From Ananas comosus (lineage: Eukaryota > Streptophyta > Magnoliopsida > Poales > Bromeliaceae): DNA of 64,000 nucleotides. A program made the translations under genes and the position numbers. Under the pieces are notes generated by a model. That model was not told where the DNA came from and ran no database searches. It worked only from the letters and a program-made list of their open reading frames with translations. The stretch lies in assembly GCF_001540865.1 (NCBI RefSeq), contig NC_033622.1, positions 2,251,892-2,315,891 of the forward strand. The letters run 5' to 3'. This document shows, one piece after another, positions 10,919-47,600 of this stretch (positions are counted from its first letter, which is position 1; each line of letters begins with the position of its first letter).

Positions 10919-11512
10919 ATAGCTTTTGGTTGGAAAATTAGGGGGATAAGGGGTTATCCACCGTTATCTCCAAAGGAGATTATTTGAGGGTGGGGATTGC
11001 TAACCCACCTCTGGAATAGGAGCGGAAATAGTTGTTCTCACTCTTATTTAATTTTAAAAAAAATTTAAATTTAAATTTAAATTTTAAAGTTTATAATTTT
11101 AAAATTTTAAATTTTAAATTGATATTTTAATTTTTTAAATTAAAATTTTGATATTTTAGATTTTTAAATTTAGATTTAATCTTAAATTTAAAATTTAAAA
11201 TTCAAAGCTTTGAATTTTTGAATTTGAGATTTAAAAAATTAAATTTAAATTTTAAATTTATAAAAATTAAAAGTTATATATTTAAATTTTAAATTTTAAA
11301 TTTAAATATAATATATGAGACAATATCATTATTTTCTATTTATAACTACCTACTATTCTTCTTATTCTAATCTTATCTATTTTTTTTTATATTCGGCAAC
11401 AACACAATTTTTATTCAAATATAAAATTGATTTATTCTATGCTTATATCTGAACTTATATCTATTCCTGAAATAGATAATTCTTTGTTTATATCCAAGCC
11501 TACCGAAGTCTA
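10919..11512. mobile_element. Degenerate Tourist-like element with AT-rich core
   Basis: The right half (AACAACACAATTTTTATTC, then TATCTATTCCTGAAATAGATAATTC) is clearly homologous to the right half of the better preserved element at 11704-12663. The left end TTTTGGTTGGAAAATTAGGGG is a decayed version of the GTTTGGTTNGGG end. The core (about 11040-11310) is almost purely A/T and made of irregular AAATTTAAATTT words. An inverted relative lies at 40168-40770. Confidence 0.45.
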
Positions 11513-11703
11513 AAAGTGTGAATAGGACATTCAAACATGATATTGTAAACAATTGGCACAAAATGCTAAAATATTCTATTTCTTTCCAATACTATTGTTT
11601 TTACAGCACTCCTAAACACGGTCTTATTATTGTAATTTGTGTACTAAAAAGGATCACGACTTCTTGTTGGTTGATATCATTCTCTTTTGGGTTTTTAAGC
11701 TAA

Positions 11704-12663
11704 GGTAGCGTTTGGTTCGGGAACAAGATTGAGAATAAGTCCTTGTTTCCTTTTTTGTTCCCAAACAGTGCGTTAGATACTCGAGAACAGTAATTTTCGA
11801 ATTTTTGAAATAAATCGGTATAAGGCTAGAACTGTTGTTCTATCTTTTTCCTGAAACAAGCTTGTTCCCAGGTGAGAATAAGATTAATTAAAGTCTAAAA
11901 ATAATTTTAATTATGATATTAAATAATTAATTAATTTAATTAATATATTTAAAACATTATTTATTGCTTAAATAATAAACAATAAAATAATTTATTTATT
12001 AATTTATAATTAACTAATTTATTAATTTATAATTTATAATTAGTAATAATTTATTATTTATAATTTATTATTTAATAATTTTTAATTTATAATTATTTAC
12101 AATTTATTATTTATTTTATAATTATTAGTTTATTAGTTTATTATTATAATTAATTTATTATTTATAATTATTATTAGTTTATTATTTACACTATATTATC
12201 TAATTAATTTATTATTAATAAATTATTATTAATTAATAATTTATTATTTATAATTATTTATTATTAATTAAATAATTAATTATTAATTAATTTATAATTT
12301 AAAAATATTAATAATTTTTAATTTATAATTTATTATCTAATTAATTTCTTATTAATTAATTTATAATTTATATAATTTATAATTATTTATTATTTAATTA
12401 ATTTATTATTTATAATTATTAATATTAATTTATTTTTTACGTAATATTTTGATGTTAATTAATTAGATAAAATAATTTTAATTTAAAATTATAACTCTTA
12501 TTCGCTTTGTGCCAATCTAACCATCCAAACACTATTTATCTTATTTATACAAACAACCCAAGTTTAATCTAAACATAAAATTGGTCTAGTTTCTACTTAT
12601 ACCTGAGCTTGTATCTATCCCTGGAATAAACAGTTCTTATTTATACCCGAACGAAACGCAGCC
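11704..12663. mobile_element. Tourist-like (PIF/Harbinger) MITE with AT-rich core
   Basis: 960 bp flanked by TAA at 11701-11703 and 12664-12666. The ends are GGTAGCGTTTGGTTCGGG and the inverted CCCGAACGAAACGCAGCC. TAA duplication plus a GNNNCGTTTGGTT end is typical of Tourist elements. The core (about 11900-12480) consists only of A/T words such as TTTATTATTTATAATTA; this part probably grew by slippage and is not informative. Confidence 0.75.
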
Positions 12664-12761
12664 TAAGAGTTTAAAACTCGCTATATACAGGAAAAAAAAT
12701 TAAAATATGTGTTGGTGTGCTTCACACAACAAAGAAAACAAAAATATTCATTCTTTTTTTA

Positions 12762-13072
12762 GGGTGCGTTTGGTTCGAGTTATCCTGACAGGATTACAGG
12801 CAATCCTGCCAGGATAACTGTATTTGGTCAATCCGCTATGTAATTTAGTCGTTAATGTAGCATTACAAATTGAGCAGGATTACATTAAAAATATTAACGA
12901 GAGGGGGTCGTGTATCTTGCATTACTAAAACCCGTTAATACTACATATTATGTAAAGTGAAAATTTTACCCTCCAACAATCTCAAATCTAATTAACAGCA
13001 TTATTTTCATCTCTCTCTCGCCTTCCCCCGGCCCTCTCTCTTGCACGCCTCTTTCTCTCGCTCTCTCTCGAC

Positions 13073-13108
<36 letters not shown>

Positions 13109-13435
13109 CGAACACTTATCATCTTCTATTGCGTCGTCCTCCCAAGTAATCATCATGATCTCCTTCCCTTCATTCGTCATTTTCGCAAAAAATAATATTC
13201 AAATGACCACAACAAAGGTAATTTTTAAAAAAACTATACTTTTATGTCAGGATTACTAAATTTTATAAACTGAACGAAACATATTAATGCTATAAACATT
13301 GTAATCTAGTATTACATTACTGTATTAAACCAAACGCACTAATGCAGCATCAGTAATAATCTCACGCCGAAATCCAAAATATCTGGATATGTCGAGATAC
13401 TCTGTAATATTACATAACTCGAACCAAATGGGCCC
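12762..13435. mobile_element. Tourist-like (PIF/Harbinger) MITE
   Basis: 674 bp with a perfect TTA duplication (12759-12761 and 13436-13438). Terminal inverted repeats are GGGTGCGTTTGGTTCGAGTT at the left against AACTCGAACCAAATGGGCCC at the right, and sub-terminal arms (CAGGATTACAGGCAATCCTG, and GTAATATTACATAAC) also pair in part. A (CT)n microsatellite lies inside at about 13074-13104. A 72-codon frame over it is low-complexity and not a gene. Confidence 0.82.
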
Positions 13436-13438
13436 TTA

Positions 13439-14021
13439 TAGTAATTTGTATAGTAAAAGCAACAATCGCTGCTCAGGCCGAGTTGATTACCGCCCTTCTT
13501 CTAGAGTGTTAAATTCAGAGTTTGAATTCTGCCATATACGAAAAACAACATGAGCGCAACTAATTAATAACAACATCAGCGCAACTAATTAATATCTTAA
13601 CATAAAAAAGGTAAATTAACAAAACTATTCCTCCCTTCCTCAAAATAAGCTGCCTAGAGGGATGTGCTAATGTGGCTTTATTGTTATCTTAACAAAAATA
13701 AAAAAAATGCAAATAGACAAAAAAATAATAGTTTTTTTTTTTTTTTTTTTTTTTTTTNAGACAGGAGAAACCGAGAGAGGGGGCGATGTGCAAAAGGATC
13801 CCGGCCGTTATAATGCTGATGATGATGATGCAGTCGAAGTTAACAGCAACGTCTCTGAGGCTTTGAGCTCGCCGGTGGGTCGCGGTATTCTCTCTCTCTC
13901 TCTGACACAGCCGAGGTTTTCGATTCACACCCCTTCCTTATTCTCTCACTTGTGGACCCCACCGCCAAAATGAACGGCGGTGATCGTCTCCTCCCATCTC
14001 CGCCGCCTCTCTCCTCCCCTC
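13439..14021. other. Upstream region of PKL with an unresolved T run
   Basis: About 580 bp before the PKL TATA box. A T run (13733-13757) ends in an N at 13758, so the base count is unreliable there. From 13775 the sequence becomes GC-richer, with (GAT)n at 13816-13830 and a CTCTCT tract at 13890-13902, consistent with the proximal promoter. No upstream ORF is credible. Confidence 0.5.
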
Positions 14022-14063
14022 TATAAATACCTCCCCTCATTCCCCCCGCCTCATTCTCCGATC

Positions 14064-14096
<33 letters not shown>
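14022..14096 (+). promoter_or_regulatory. PKL core promoter: TATA box and CT-rich leader
   Basis: TATAAATA at 14022-14029 is the only good TATA box close upstream of the PKL start codon (14254). It puts the transcription start near 14055. A (CT)n tract follows at 14066-14096 in the presumed 5'UTR, a common plant feature. The leader would be about 200 bases and GC-rich. Confidence 0.65.
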
Positions 14097-14099
<3 letters not shown>

Positions 14100-14253
14100 G
14101 CGTGGTCGGAAGCGGGAGGAGGGGTTTGGGTTCGCGGAGAGAGGGGGGAGGGGCGGGGGAACCCTAACCCTAGTGGAGTTGCGTGCGACGGAATTTTAGG
14201 GTTTCGGCGCGCGCGTTTGGGTCGGGATTGGGAGCTCGGAGGCGTGAGCGAAG

Positions 14254-39226
<24,973 letters not shown>

Positions 39227-39449
39227 TGGCACTGTACTTGCTGGTAGAATGAGTTTTATTCTGAAAAATATAACCATCTATTTTGTTAAAGCATTAGCTT
39301 TAATTTGTGTTTTTTGTGCTTGCACGGGTTTAAAAACCGTTTACCTTGTATTTAGATTACATTCTTTATCGGCAAAATTAAAGTCGGATGACAAACTAGG
39401 TTTGTTTGGTATATTTTGAAAGGTTGGGTGTCATTAAGCATATTTTGAA

Positions 39450-39655
39450 AGAATAAGGTGCAAAGTGAAAATTTGATAAAAATTCATTCCCGAAGTGCTC
39501 TTTCACTTTTAGCGCCTTTTGCCAACAAAAAAATTTAAAAAAAAAAAATCTCTACACCCTATCTCGGAATGCATGATGTGATAAGAATCTTATCTATTAG
39601 AAGGATGGATGTAAATTATACGTTCTGAAATAGAGTGTAGGAATAATATTGCTCA
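39450..39655. repeat. Two small imperfect palindromes
   Basis: 39455-39520: GGTGCAAAGTGAAAATTT against CTTTCACTTTTAGCGCC. 39551-39640: CTACACCCTATCTCGGAATG against CGTTCTGAAATAGAGTGTAG. They look like remains of short MITEs. No duplications were found. Confidence 0.4.
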
Positions 39656-39771
39656 AAAAAACAACAAATCCCATTATTTTAGGATGTGTTTTTGAAAGTT
39701 AGGTAACTTAGCATAAGAGGGGCATCTAAAGTCATTCACTTTATCTTCATTGCCATACATATAGGGATGTA

Positions 39772-40936
39772 AAACGGGCCGGACGGCCCGTAGACGGCCC
39801 GGCCTAGTATGATTTGCAACATCTCTTTTAGAACCCGATGGCCCGACCAGTAACGGGCCAGGACCATGTCGGGCCGAGGAGAAGGCCCGCGGCTTGACAC
39901 GGGCCGGGCCCTACGGTCGAAGGCAACTTGCCTTAGGCCTTGGGATCCAAGCTCGTGAGCGGGAGTTCTCCTTCGTAGGTCTGCAGTGGCGCGAATGTTG
40001 GGAGGAATAGTTTTCGGTATAATAGACTAAATCTTAATCCATCGGACCAAAAATTTATCTTTTTTAAAATAATAATAATAATAATAATAATTTATATATT
40101 TTTTATAAAAATTTTAAAATTATTATAATTTTTTTTATAAAATTTAATTTTTATTTAAATATAAANACAAATTCATGTATAAACAAGAACTAGACCAATT
40201 TTGTATTTGCATGAAAATTGAGTTGTTTTTGAGAATAAGAAAAATAGCATTTGGATAGATAAGATAGAAAAAGAACAATAAAAATTATAAATAGAAAAAT
40301 AATGATATTGCCTCATATATTATATTTGAATTTAAATTTATAAATTTATATTAATTTTTCAAAATTTAAATATATAATTTTAAATTTCAAAATTTCAAAA
40401 TTAAACTCTAAATTTTCAAATCGCAACTTCAAAAATTCAAAGTTCTAAATATAAATTTTCAAATTTTAAATTTAAGATTAAATCTAATTTTTAAAATATT
40501 AAATTTTAAAATTAAAAATTTTAAATTTTAAATTTAAAATTTAAAATTATAAAATTTAATTTTAATATTATAAATTATAGACTTTTAAATTTTAAATTTA
40601 AATTTTTAAATTTAAAAATTTAGAAATTAAATAGGAGTGGGAACCTATTCCTACACATGTTAAGGGATTAGATAGTTGTTCCCACTTTTTTTTTTTTTTT
40701 TNTTTTTTTGTGTTTGTGTATAAAGAGGGTAAACCCTTATCCCCCCTTATTCCTATTAACAAACAGAGTGTAAGGGCTGAGCAGGAGCACCACTCGGCCC
40801 TCGCCTTCCGGTATGAAGGGCCGTGCTAGGCCGGAGGGTTATTAGCTCCTGCCTGTCCCAGATTTAAAATCGGAACGGGACGGACTGACCCGACTCCTAT
40901 ACAGTTTCGACCCGGCACGGCCTACATTACACCCTA
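39772..40936. mobile_element. Degenerate hAT-like element with GGGCCGG-rich ends
   Basis: Left end TAGGGATGTAAAACGGGCCG; the right end read inverted is TAGGGTGTAATGTAGGCCG. Both end regions are strikingly GC-rich (GGCCCG words), while the centre is AT-rich. TAGGG-type ends with CGGGCC sub-termini are common in plant hAT MITEs; this is inference, because no 8-bp duplication was found. A Tourist-like element sits inside (40168-40770). Two Ns (40167, 40702) lie within. Confidence 0.55.
40168..40770. mobile_element. Nested AT-rich Tourist-like element (inverted)
   Basis: It reads as the reverse complement of the element type at 10919-11512 and 11704-12663. Left end: ATGTATAAACAAGAACTAGA, then GAAAATTGAGTTGTTTTTGA. 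Right end: CCTTATCCCCCCTTATTCC and TTAACAAACAGAGTG, followed by TAA. The middle is made of AAATTTAAATTT words. The left boundary coincides with an N, so it is uncertain. Confidence 0.5.
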
Positions 40937-40944
40937 CTGGGAGA

Positions 40945-42590
40945 GGAGGGAATCTTCATTTTCGTGTTTGGAGAAATTATCACCTGCACCTCATGTGTAA
41001 ATACAGCTCTTCCCCGCCCTCCTAAAAACATCATGATAGTTGTTTCAACATCAACATATTAAGTTATTAAAAATGTGCAAAGATAATTATATAGTCTACT
41101 AATATAAAATTATAAAATTTGGGTAGGAACTTAAAAGGCTCCCATCAAAATTTATAAAAGAATTCGAGGGCGATGTAAACAAATTATTAATACTAGTATA
41201 CGGCCCGCACTTCGCAGTACGTAGGTTTACGGTGTAATGGGCACAGCTAAGTTTTCAATAAGCATGTGACAATCTCCTATTAATTAATGACTTAATTGGT
41301 AAGGTTCCATCTAATACATATTAATATTTCATACATCGTATAAAATATTATATATTGATGAAGTATTTGATAATTAATACAATACAATAAAGTATAATAT
41401 GATATAAAATATTTAAATAAACTATTATACAATCAAAATTTTATTTTTGATACATATTAAAGTCAGTTTATCATAATAGAGGCACGTTCGAAATTTTCAA
41501 AGGTATATATAGCCATTATTTATTGACTAATGTGCTATGGGAGAATGCGGCTCTCTTAATAGAGTATTTTTATAATGTGATGGTAGTATCAAATAGTTAT
41601 ACTACTATAGATAATATCTACTATTTTTTTTTTTTTAAGAGATAGGTAGCACATTATCCATTTCGTTTATTTCATTTAGAAATAAACTTAGCTGGAAATT
41701 TGAATCAACAAAGATTCGAACTTGGGTCTTCGGTATCAACCACCAAGTCTTTTGCCACTTGCTCTAGGGATGGTCGGTATATTTATTTATTGGAAAAATT
41801 CTAGAATGCAACGGGTATATTAGTGACGTGGCGTAACAAACCAATCAAATTAATTCTTTTAAAAATATATGTCCCATCATGATTGTAAAAAAGTATTTTT
41901 ATTGTACTTTTATTTGAAAAGAAGGAATGTGATTGGTTTATTATTAATGACGTGGTACAAGTGTGACAGTGTAGAATTCCTCCTATTATTGATATTGATA
42001 GATGGATGAGTACGTACGGGATGAGCACTATGCATCACATCATATTTATAGTAGTATAAGGATAGATATGACTATTTGACACTGCCATGTAGTTTATCTG
42101 TAGTAGTATAACTATTTAGCACTACCATCACATCATAGAGAAGTAAAGGACCCGCACCTCACGTCCTCATCCGAGGGATGTCACTTATAAAAGTCAGTAG
42201 TTTTGGTAAAAATGCACGGAGAACCTCGAACTATACCTATGTCTGAAACAGTCCACTCAAATCTCTATTTTTTCAGAATTAAATCACTTAACCCAAAATA
42301 AATTGACGGCTTTATCAAACTAATTGACAAGTCAAATAATTTAAAATATTTTATAATTATTAAATATAAAAATATATGAACAACGTTCTTTAATAAGTTA
42401 AGTTTTAAAAGTACAACGATTGTTTTATATGATGTCAGAACAAAAGGTTACGCTCCTAAATTATTAATTTTCTCATTATTAATTTTATCTCATTTAGTTC
42501 AAGTCTACGTCATGTATCTTGCAAAAAGTGTCGAGTCTAGACATGAGAAGGAGTGTTAAATATAAAAATATTCTCTAACAGCTTAAATTT
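40945..42590. other. Intergenic, AT-rich, nothing firm
   Basis: A TACTAGTATACGGCCCGCAC sequence at 41192 resembles the ends of some plant Helitrons, but no partner end was found. Several short repeats of GTAGTATAACTATTT (41585, 42103) occur. No ORF worth calling. Confidence 0.35.
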
Positions 42591-42596
42591 TTATAA

Positions 42597-42854
42597 GGCA
42601 GCGTTTGGTTAGGGGATAGGAATAGGAATAGGCCCTTATCCCCCCCTTTATACCCAAACGCTAATTTTTTATCCGAGAATAGTAGTTCTCGGTTATCCCC
42701 ACCAACACCTCTATTTTCTATATAAAACTACCTAAAATTGTTCTTATCCCCGGGAACAACCCAATTTTCATCCAAACACTATTTTTCTTATCTCCATACT
42801 TGTACCTATCCCTGTAATAGCTAGTTCTTGCTTATACCCGAACCAAACGGTACC
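42597..42854. mobile_element. Tourist-like MITE
   Basis: 258 bp, ends GGCAGCGTTTGGTTAGGGG and CCGAACCAAACGGTACC, flanked by TAA (42594-42596) and TTA (42855-42857), i.e. a TWA duplication with one change. Interior pairs include CCCAAACGCTAATTTTTTAT. It is a short member of the family of the 960-bp element at 11704, without the AT-expanded core. Confidence 0.75.
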
Positions 42855-42857
42855 TTA

Positions 42858-44289
42858 GAGTACAACGATTATTTCACGATAATAAATACAATTGGATTAG
42901 CTAACTACCAATAGCTAAGCGAGTCATAAAATTCAATAAAATTTTTTTAACTTTTTAATTTAAAAAATTACAAAGTTTGAGTATCTTGTTTCAGAATAAT
43001 CTACACTTTCCTTCTTGTCTTGTCCCCGTTTGTATAACGCCTAGCTACCACTGTTGTATACTACTTCTTCACCTACCTTCATTTTTTAAAAAAACATAAT
43101 TTCTTGAGCTAGTAAGTAGAGGTCGGATCATAGTTAGTTAATTGGCATTTGGTAAAAATTCCACATGGGTATAATTCAAAAAATAACATTCATATTCAAT
43201 TTTTAAATTTATTAAAAAATACAGCTTAAAAAACGAGTTCGTCAATTATTCAGATATGCAATTTATATGAAAATTATACGTTCACCAATTAAAAATTCGG
43301 CTATTAAACTAAACTTTTTTTTCCCTAGATTTATCTTACTAGTATATATATTATAAATTCTTTAAAATATAAAAATAGAGAGCTTCAAAATAAAATAGAT
43401 TAAGTAAAAAAAATAATAACAAAGCTTATTGTTATCTCTATCTTCCTTTTTTCATGATCCACAAATTTCGGAAGTTCGTGAAGTCTTTCAATAATTCACA
43501 AATAATTTGTGAATAATTTGAAAAGGAATTTTATCCAAAAATTATACACATTTTTTTGACAGAATAGTTCAACATACGCAAATTATTCGCGAATAATAAA
43601 TTTAACCAAAATTTTTGTATTTTATTTTAATTTTTAGAAATAAATCATATGCGCAGTGTTTTATTCGAATTTTTAATAATTCATAAATAATTTGCAAATT
43701 AACTAAGATGTATAGTTACTCATCATCAACCAAGTAATACTTATTCTTTTTCAAAATAAAAGAAAAGGTTCAAGAATGACTAATTGTATAGAATTCTTAA
43801 ATTATAAAAATAAATATTTTAAATATTTTGTTTATAAAATTAAGGCCAATTTGCATAAAAAAATTTACTAATTTTGGGCTTTTGCAAAGTGAGCTACCTT
43901 TTTCGTTTTTGCATATTTGATTCGATTTTTCAGCAAATTGATCAAAATACCTTTGCACCTTTTTCTCTCTTCTTTTTTTTTTTTCNTAGACTTTGGACTT
44001 TCTCAAAAAAAAAAAAAAAAAGCAAGAAAAAGAAAAGGTCATATGAACACTAGTGTCATGCTTCTTTTTTTTTTTTTTTCCTTGGTTACAAAAAGTAAAC
44101 TTTTTTATTTGATATTAAATCACATATGATGCTGCTATGTCAAAAGGGAAAAAAAATGTAGGTTTTGATAAAAAAGAAAATTTGTAAGTTGTTCATTTAT
44201 ATTTTAAATAGAGTATTTAAATTAGTTAAAAGTAATTAAAATATATTAGAAGGATAAAATTTGTATATTAATTTAATTCCGTTTCTGAG
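42858..44289. other. Intergenic, AT-rich, nothing recognised
   Basis: Very AT-rich. Three TAATAATTTGNAAATTA-like words at about 43490-43700 (AATTCACAAATAATTTGTGA and variants) give local palindromes. An N sits in a T-run at 43986. Confidence 0.4.
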
Positions 44290-44455
44290 AACTACCGGAA
44301 CCAAACACCGACAATGGGAATGATTCATTTTGACTCTGATTCAGGTGCGAACCAAACAGAATGAGGTAATGAGTCATTTCGATTCCGATTCCAATTTATT
44401 CCTATTCCGTTTTCGATTTCGATTACGACTTCGAACCAAACACATCCTAAGAGAA
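44278..44455. mobile_element. Tourist-like end fragment
   Basis: GAACTACCGGAACCAAACACC at 44287 and GACTTCGAACCAAACACATCC at 44428 both look like right ends of GTTTGGTTC-type elements in the same orientation. Between them is a repeated CGATTCCGATTCC-like block. Probably two overlapping relics; limits are approximate. Confidence 0.4.
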
Positions 44456-44619
44456 AAATAAAACTATATGGTACTAACTTGATACAAAAATAAAACCACA
44501 TTGTACTAACTTGGTACATTTTAAAGCACATGGTACTAAAATAAAAAAGTTGAGAAACTACATGGGGTTTTTTGAAGTTTTCGTAAAATAAATTGGACTC
44601 CTCACCTACTAGGTACTAG

Positions 44620-44682
44620 GTAGGTAGTGGAGAGGAAGAAGGAAGAGAGAGAGAGAGAGAGAGAGAGAGTAATCAAACCGAG
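44620..44682 (+). promoter_or_regulatory. GA-rich leader of the phosphatase-like gene
   Basis: A (GA)n tract at about 44645-44668 directly precedes the start codon at 44683, as seen in many plant 5'UTRs. No clear TATA box was identified within 150 bases upstream, so the promoter type is open. Confidence 0.4.
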
Positions 44683-47600
44683 ATGGGAGAGTACAGTCTT
44701 CCCCGCCAGGGGCGGGCAGCAAAGAAGACGTCGTGGCGGCGGACGGTGGCGACGCAGGCGGCGCTCTGTCTGGCGCTGTACGGCGCATTCGCCGTCGGCC
44801 GGCTGCAGAAGCCCCCCGGCCATGGTCGAAGGGAGACGCTGGATCTTCACTTCTTGAGCGTCGCCGGACTGCCTCGGCATCCCCAGCTGCAGACCCAACT
44901 CCTCCTGCAGGTTGGTCGGACTATTTCTGCTTCTGCTTTCAGCCGCAGCAGTTAAAGTTATTTCTAGTAGCGCGAACGCATAGTTAACCGAAAAGTTTTG
45001 ACAGAAAAGTTTTGATTCGCTGTTGCGGCAGAAAGCAGAAATGAGATTCTGATGGACGACAGGTGGTCGGAATAATTTTGCTTCTGCTTTCAGTTGCAGT
45101 CGTCTAGTAGAGTGATTGCATATTTGAGGAAAAAAAAAGTTTTGAGTTACTGCTGCTGCAGTTGCAGTAGAAAGTAGAAATGAGATAACTGTGGATAGGT
45201 GACCCAACTCCAACGGCAGGAGGTCGGAGTAGTTCTGCTGCTTTCAGCTACAGTAAATTATTTTCGAGAAGAGCGAAATTGCATATTTAACAGAAAAGTT
45301 TTGAGCTGCCGTTGCAGTGGAAAGCAGAAATGAAATTCTGAGAGTTGCTGCGGATAGAAGACCCAACTCCTCCAGCAAGTGGGCCGGATTAATGATGCTT
45401 TTGCTTTCAGCAGCAGTTAGTTATTTCTAGTACAGCGATTGCATATTTAACAGAAAATTTTTAAGGTGCTGTTGCGGTGGAAAGCAGAAATGAGATTCTG
45501 AGATTTGTTGAGGATGGAGGAGTTTGGTAGGGAGTTCCTCTCAATAGTGGTAAAAACCATTCGTCATAAAAAATTTAAACATTTCACATGGTACCAGAGT
45601 GGAAGATCTTGACCTATCGAAAAGTTGCACATTCAGACTTCAAAAAATGTATTAAATATAAAATATTAAGATGATGTGTTTTGTGAGCTTAAACCTTTTA
45701 GGCTTATTTTAGACGTCAGAATAAGTTCGTACGAGGAAACTTTTTATTGTAATATGTCGCTGATAATTTGATTTTTTCCTCCTTCAAAAGTCTTGGCACC
45801 CATAATTTGAGAGAATAATATATTTTTACTTGCAAAGTTATTTATCCTGTTTCGGTAATATGACTTCGAAGAACCGAATATGTTATGTCGTGCTATACAT
45901 TCGATCACACTTCTCATCTACCAAATACTACTAGTTTTTTTTGAGTAAGTCAAAGATATATGTTTAACAAGATGCTCATGCATTCGAGCTGGACCTTAGG
46001 GTCTTAAATAAAACTTTTCAAAAAAATTATCAAATATCCCTACAAAATTTGGATGTTTCACATTTGTAGCAGTTGTTAATTCTCAAATTTATTTATCTTG
46101 ATTTAAAGAATTTTCAAATTTATTCGTGCCTGTTGACTATAGTTATTTTATTGTTTGGACCATTATGCCTGTAAAACAATGGTCCTTTTTTAAGTTTTTT
46201 TGGAGGTTTAAAATTTGGGACTATAAAAATGAGAGGTAGAATAGAGAAATTAGAGGTGAAACTTGATGATAAAAGAAAGAGTGAGTATACTAACTTTAAT
46301 TGTAATAGATTCTGATGGTTGCTCATACTATTGTCTTGGGAAAAAAAATTTCTGGTAAGTTATGCTCCTAACTGATAAATTTTTATTTTTTCCCCTTTTC
46401 TAACACTTAAAAGTTAATGAGTTTACTAATTTAATGTCAACGAAGATGGATAAGGCAGCGAAGATCTTCAAAGCAAAGTTTGTGCTGAATATTGGTGAAC
46501 TTGAGGAGGATGATCCTTTTTGGCATAATGTAATTATCTTCATCCTAAGTATTGTTATATTTCAACTAAATTTATGCAATGCAATTTGTTACAATTATAT
46601 AATCAGTCCAATGGCTTGTAGCTGTAAATAAAAGTATTAAGATTCCTTTCGTATTTTTTGCAGGCAACTATGTACTTCCGATTCTTGAGGATTCCCTGGT
46701 GCATAATCCTTTCCTGGATGAAACCATAAAAAACATACAAATTATTTATGTTTTTTTGGCTATAAATGGAAGCTTTGTTATCCATATTATGAATGGTATT
46801 CATGGTTCTTATAGGTACACTATTACAGTTTCGCAACGACAACGATATGGAAACTTCGTAAAGAGAATTGCATTACCACACGAACAAGTTTTAGAACTTA
46901 TTGGTATAGATACAGGGTCACTACAAGTAAGTGTTCAATAATTTTTCATGCCTAAACAGCGATTGGTTTGTATTTATGAGGATTACTTGACAGAGCTCAA
47001 TTTAATTTTGTCCTATTATATTCATTGATGGTACACTTCTACAAATGAGTAAAAGGAATAGTCTCTAAACGAACTTACTTCTATGCAATCATGATGCAGA
47101 ATGTCATATTTGCATGGGGCTTTTCGTTTGATGATCGAGACTACTTAAATTTCCGTCTACTGCCGTTATTCTGACATCTGATTTGGTCGTAATTTCAAGG
47201 GATTCATGCATGCGGATAATCAAAGCAAGATTTCTAATGAACAAGTGCAGTGGTTGCAAGAGACTTTAGAACTAAGCGACAGTAACTGGTACATGACTGC
47301 CATCAAAATATCATATATGTGTCTATTTCTTTTTTTTTTTTTCCTTTTTGTGACTGTACTAGTTATTGTGTCAATATTACATGTTGCTTTCTTCTCTAGT
47401 GATTTCTTGGATCAGTTTAAGGCTTGAAATGCTTTCGTAGCTAGATAGTTAAATTATTTGAATGCCTAAAACACTCCAGGAAAATTACTTCTGCATACAG
47501 TTGGCCTAATTTTCATGTGATAATGACATATATAAGATATTAACTATGTTTTATATATGAATTAAAGTTGTCTTTCTTAAAGTTTGTTTAGATATGATTA

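Noticed and set aside
13041..13259. 72-codon ORF with Ser-Leu repeats
   Set aside because: It translates a (CT)n microsatellite inside a Tourist-like MITE.
41192..41215. Possible Helitron 3' end (CTAGT-type with GC hairpin) on the minus strand
   Set aside because: The hairpin is imperfect and no matching 5' TC end was found, so the call would rest on about 10 bases.
44602..45213. 203-codon reverse-strand frame opposite the phosphatase-like exon 1
   Set aside because: It spans the GA leader, exon 1 and tandem repeat on the opposite strand; its translation is low-complexity and shows no family features. The plus-strand frame continues into later exons with matching phases.
47099..47190. Candidate exon starting NVIFAWGFSFDD after the acceptor at 47099
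   Set aside because: It runs into a stop codon with no donor in phase; the exon at 47200 joins in frame to the preceding and following exons.
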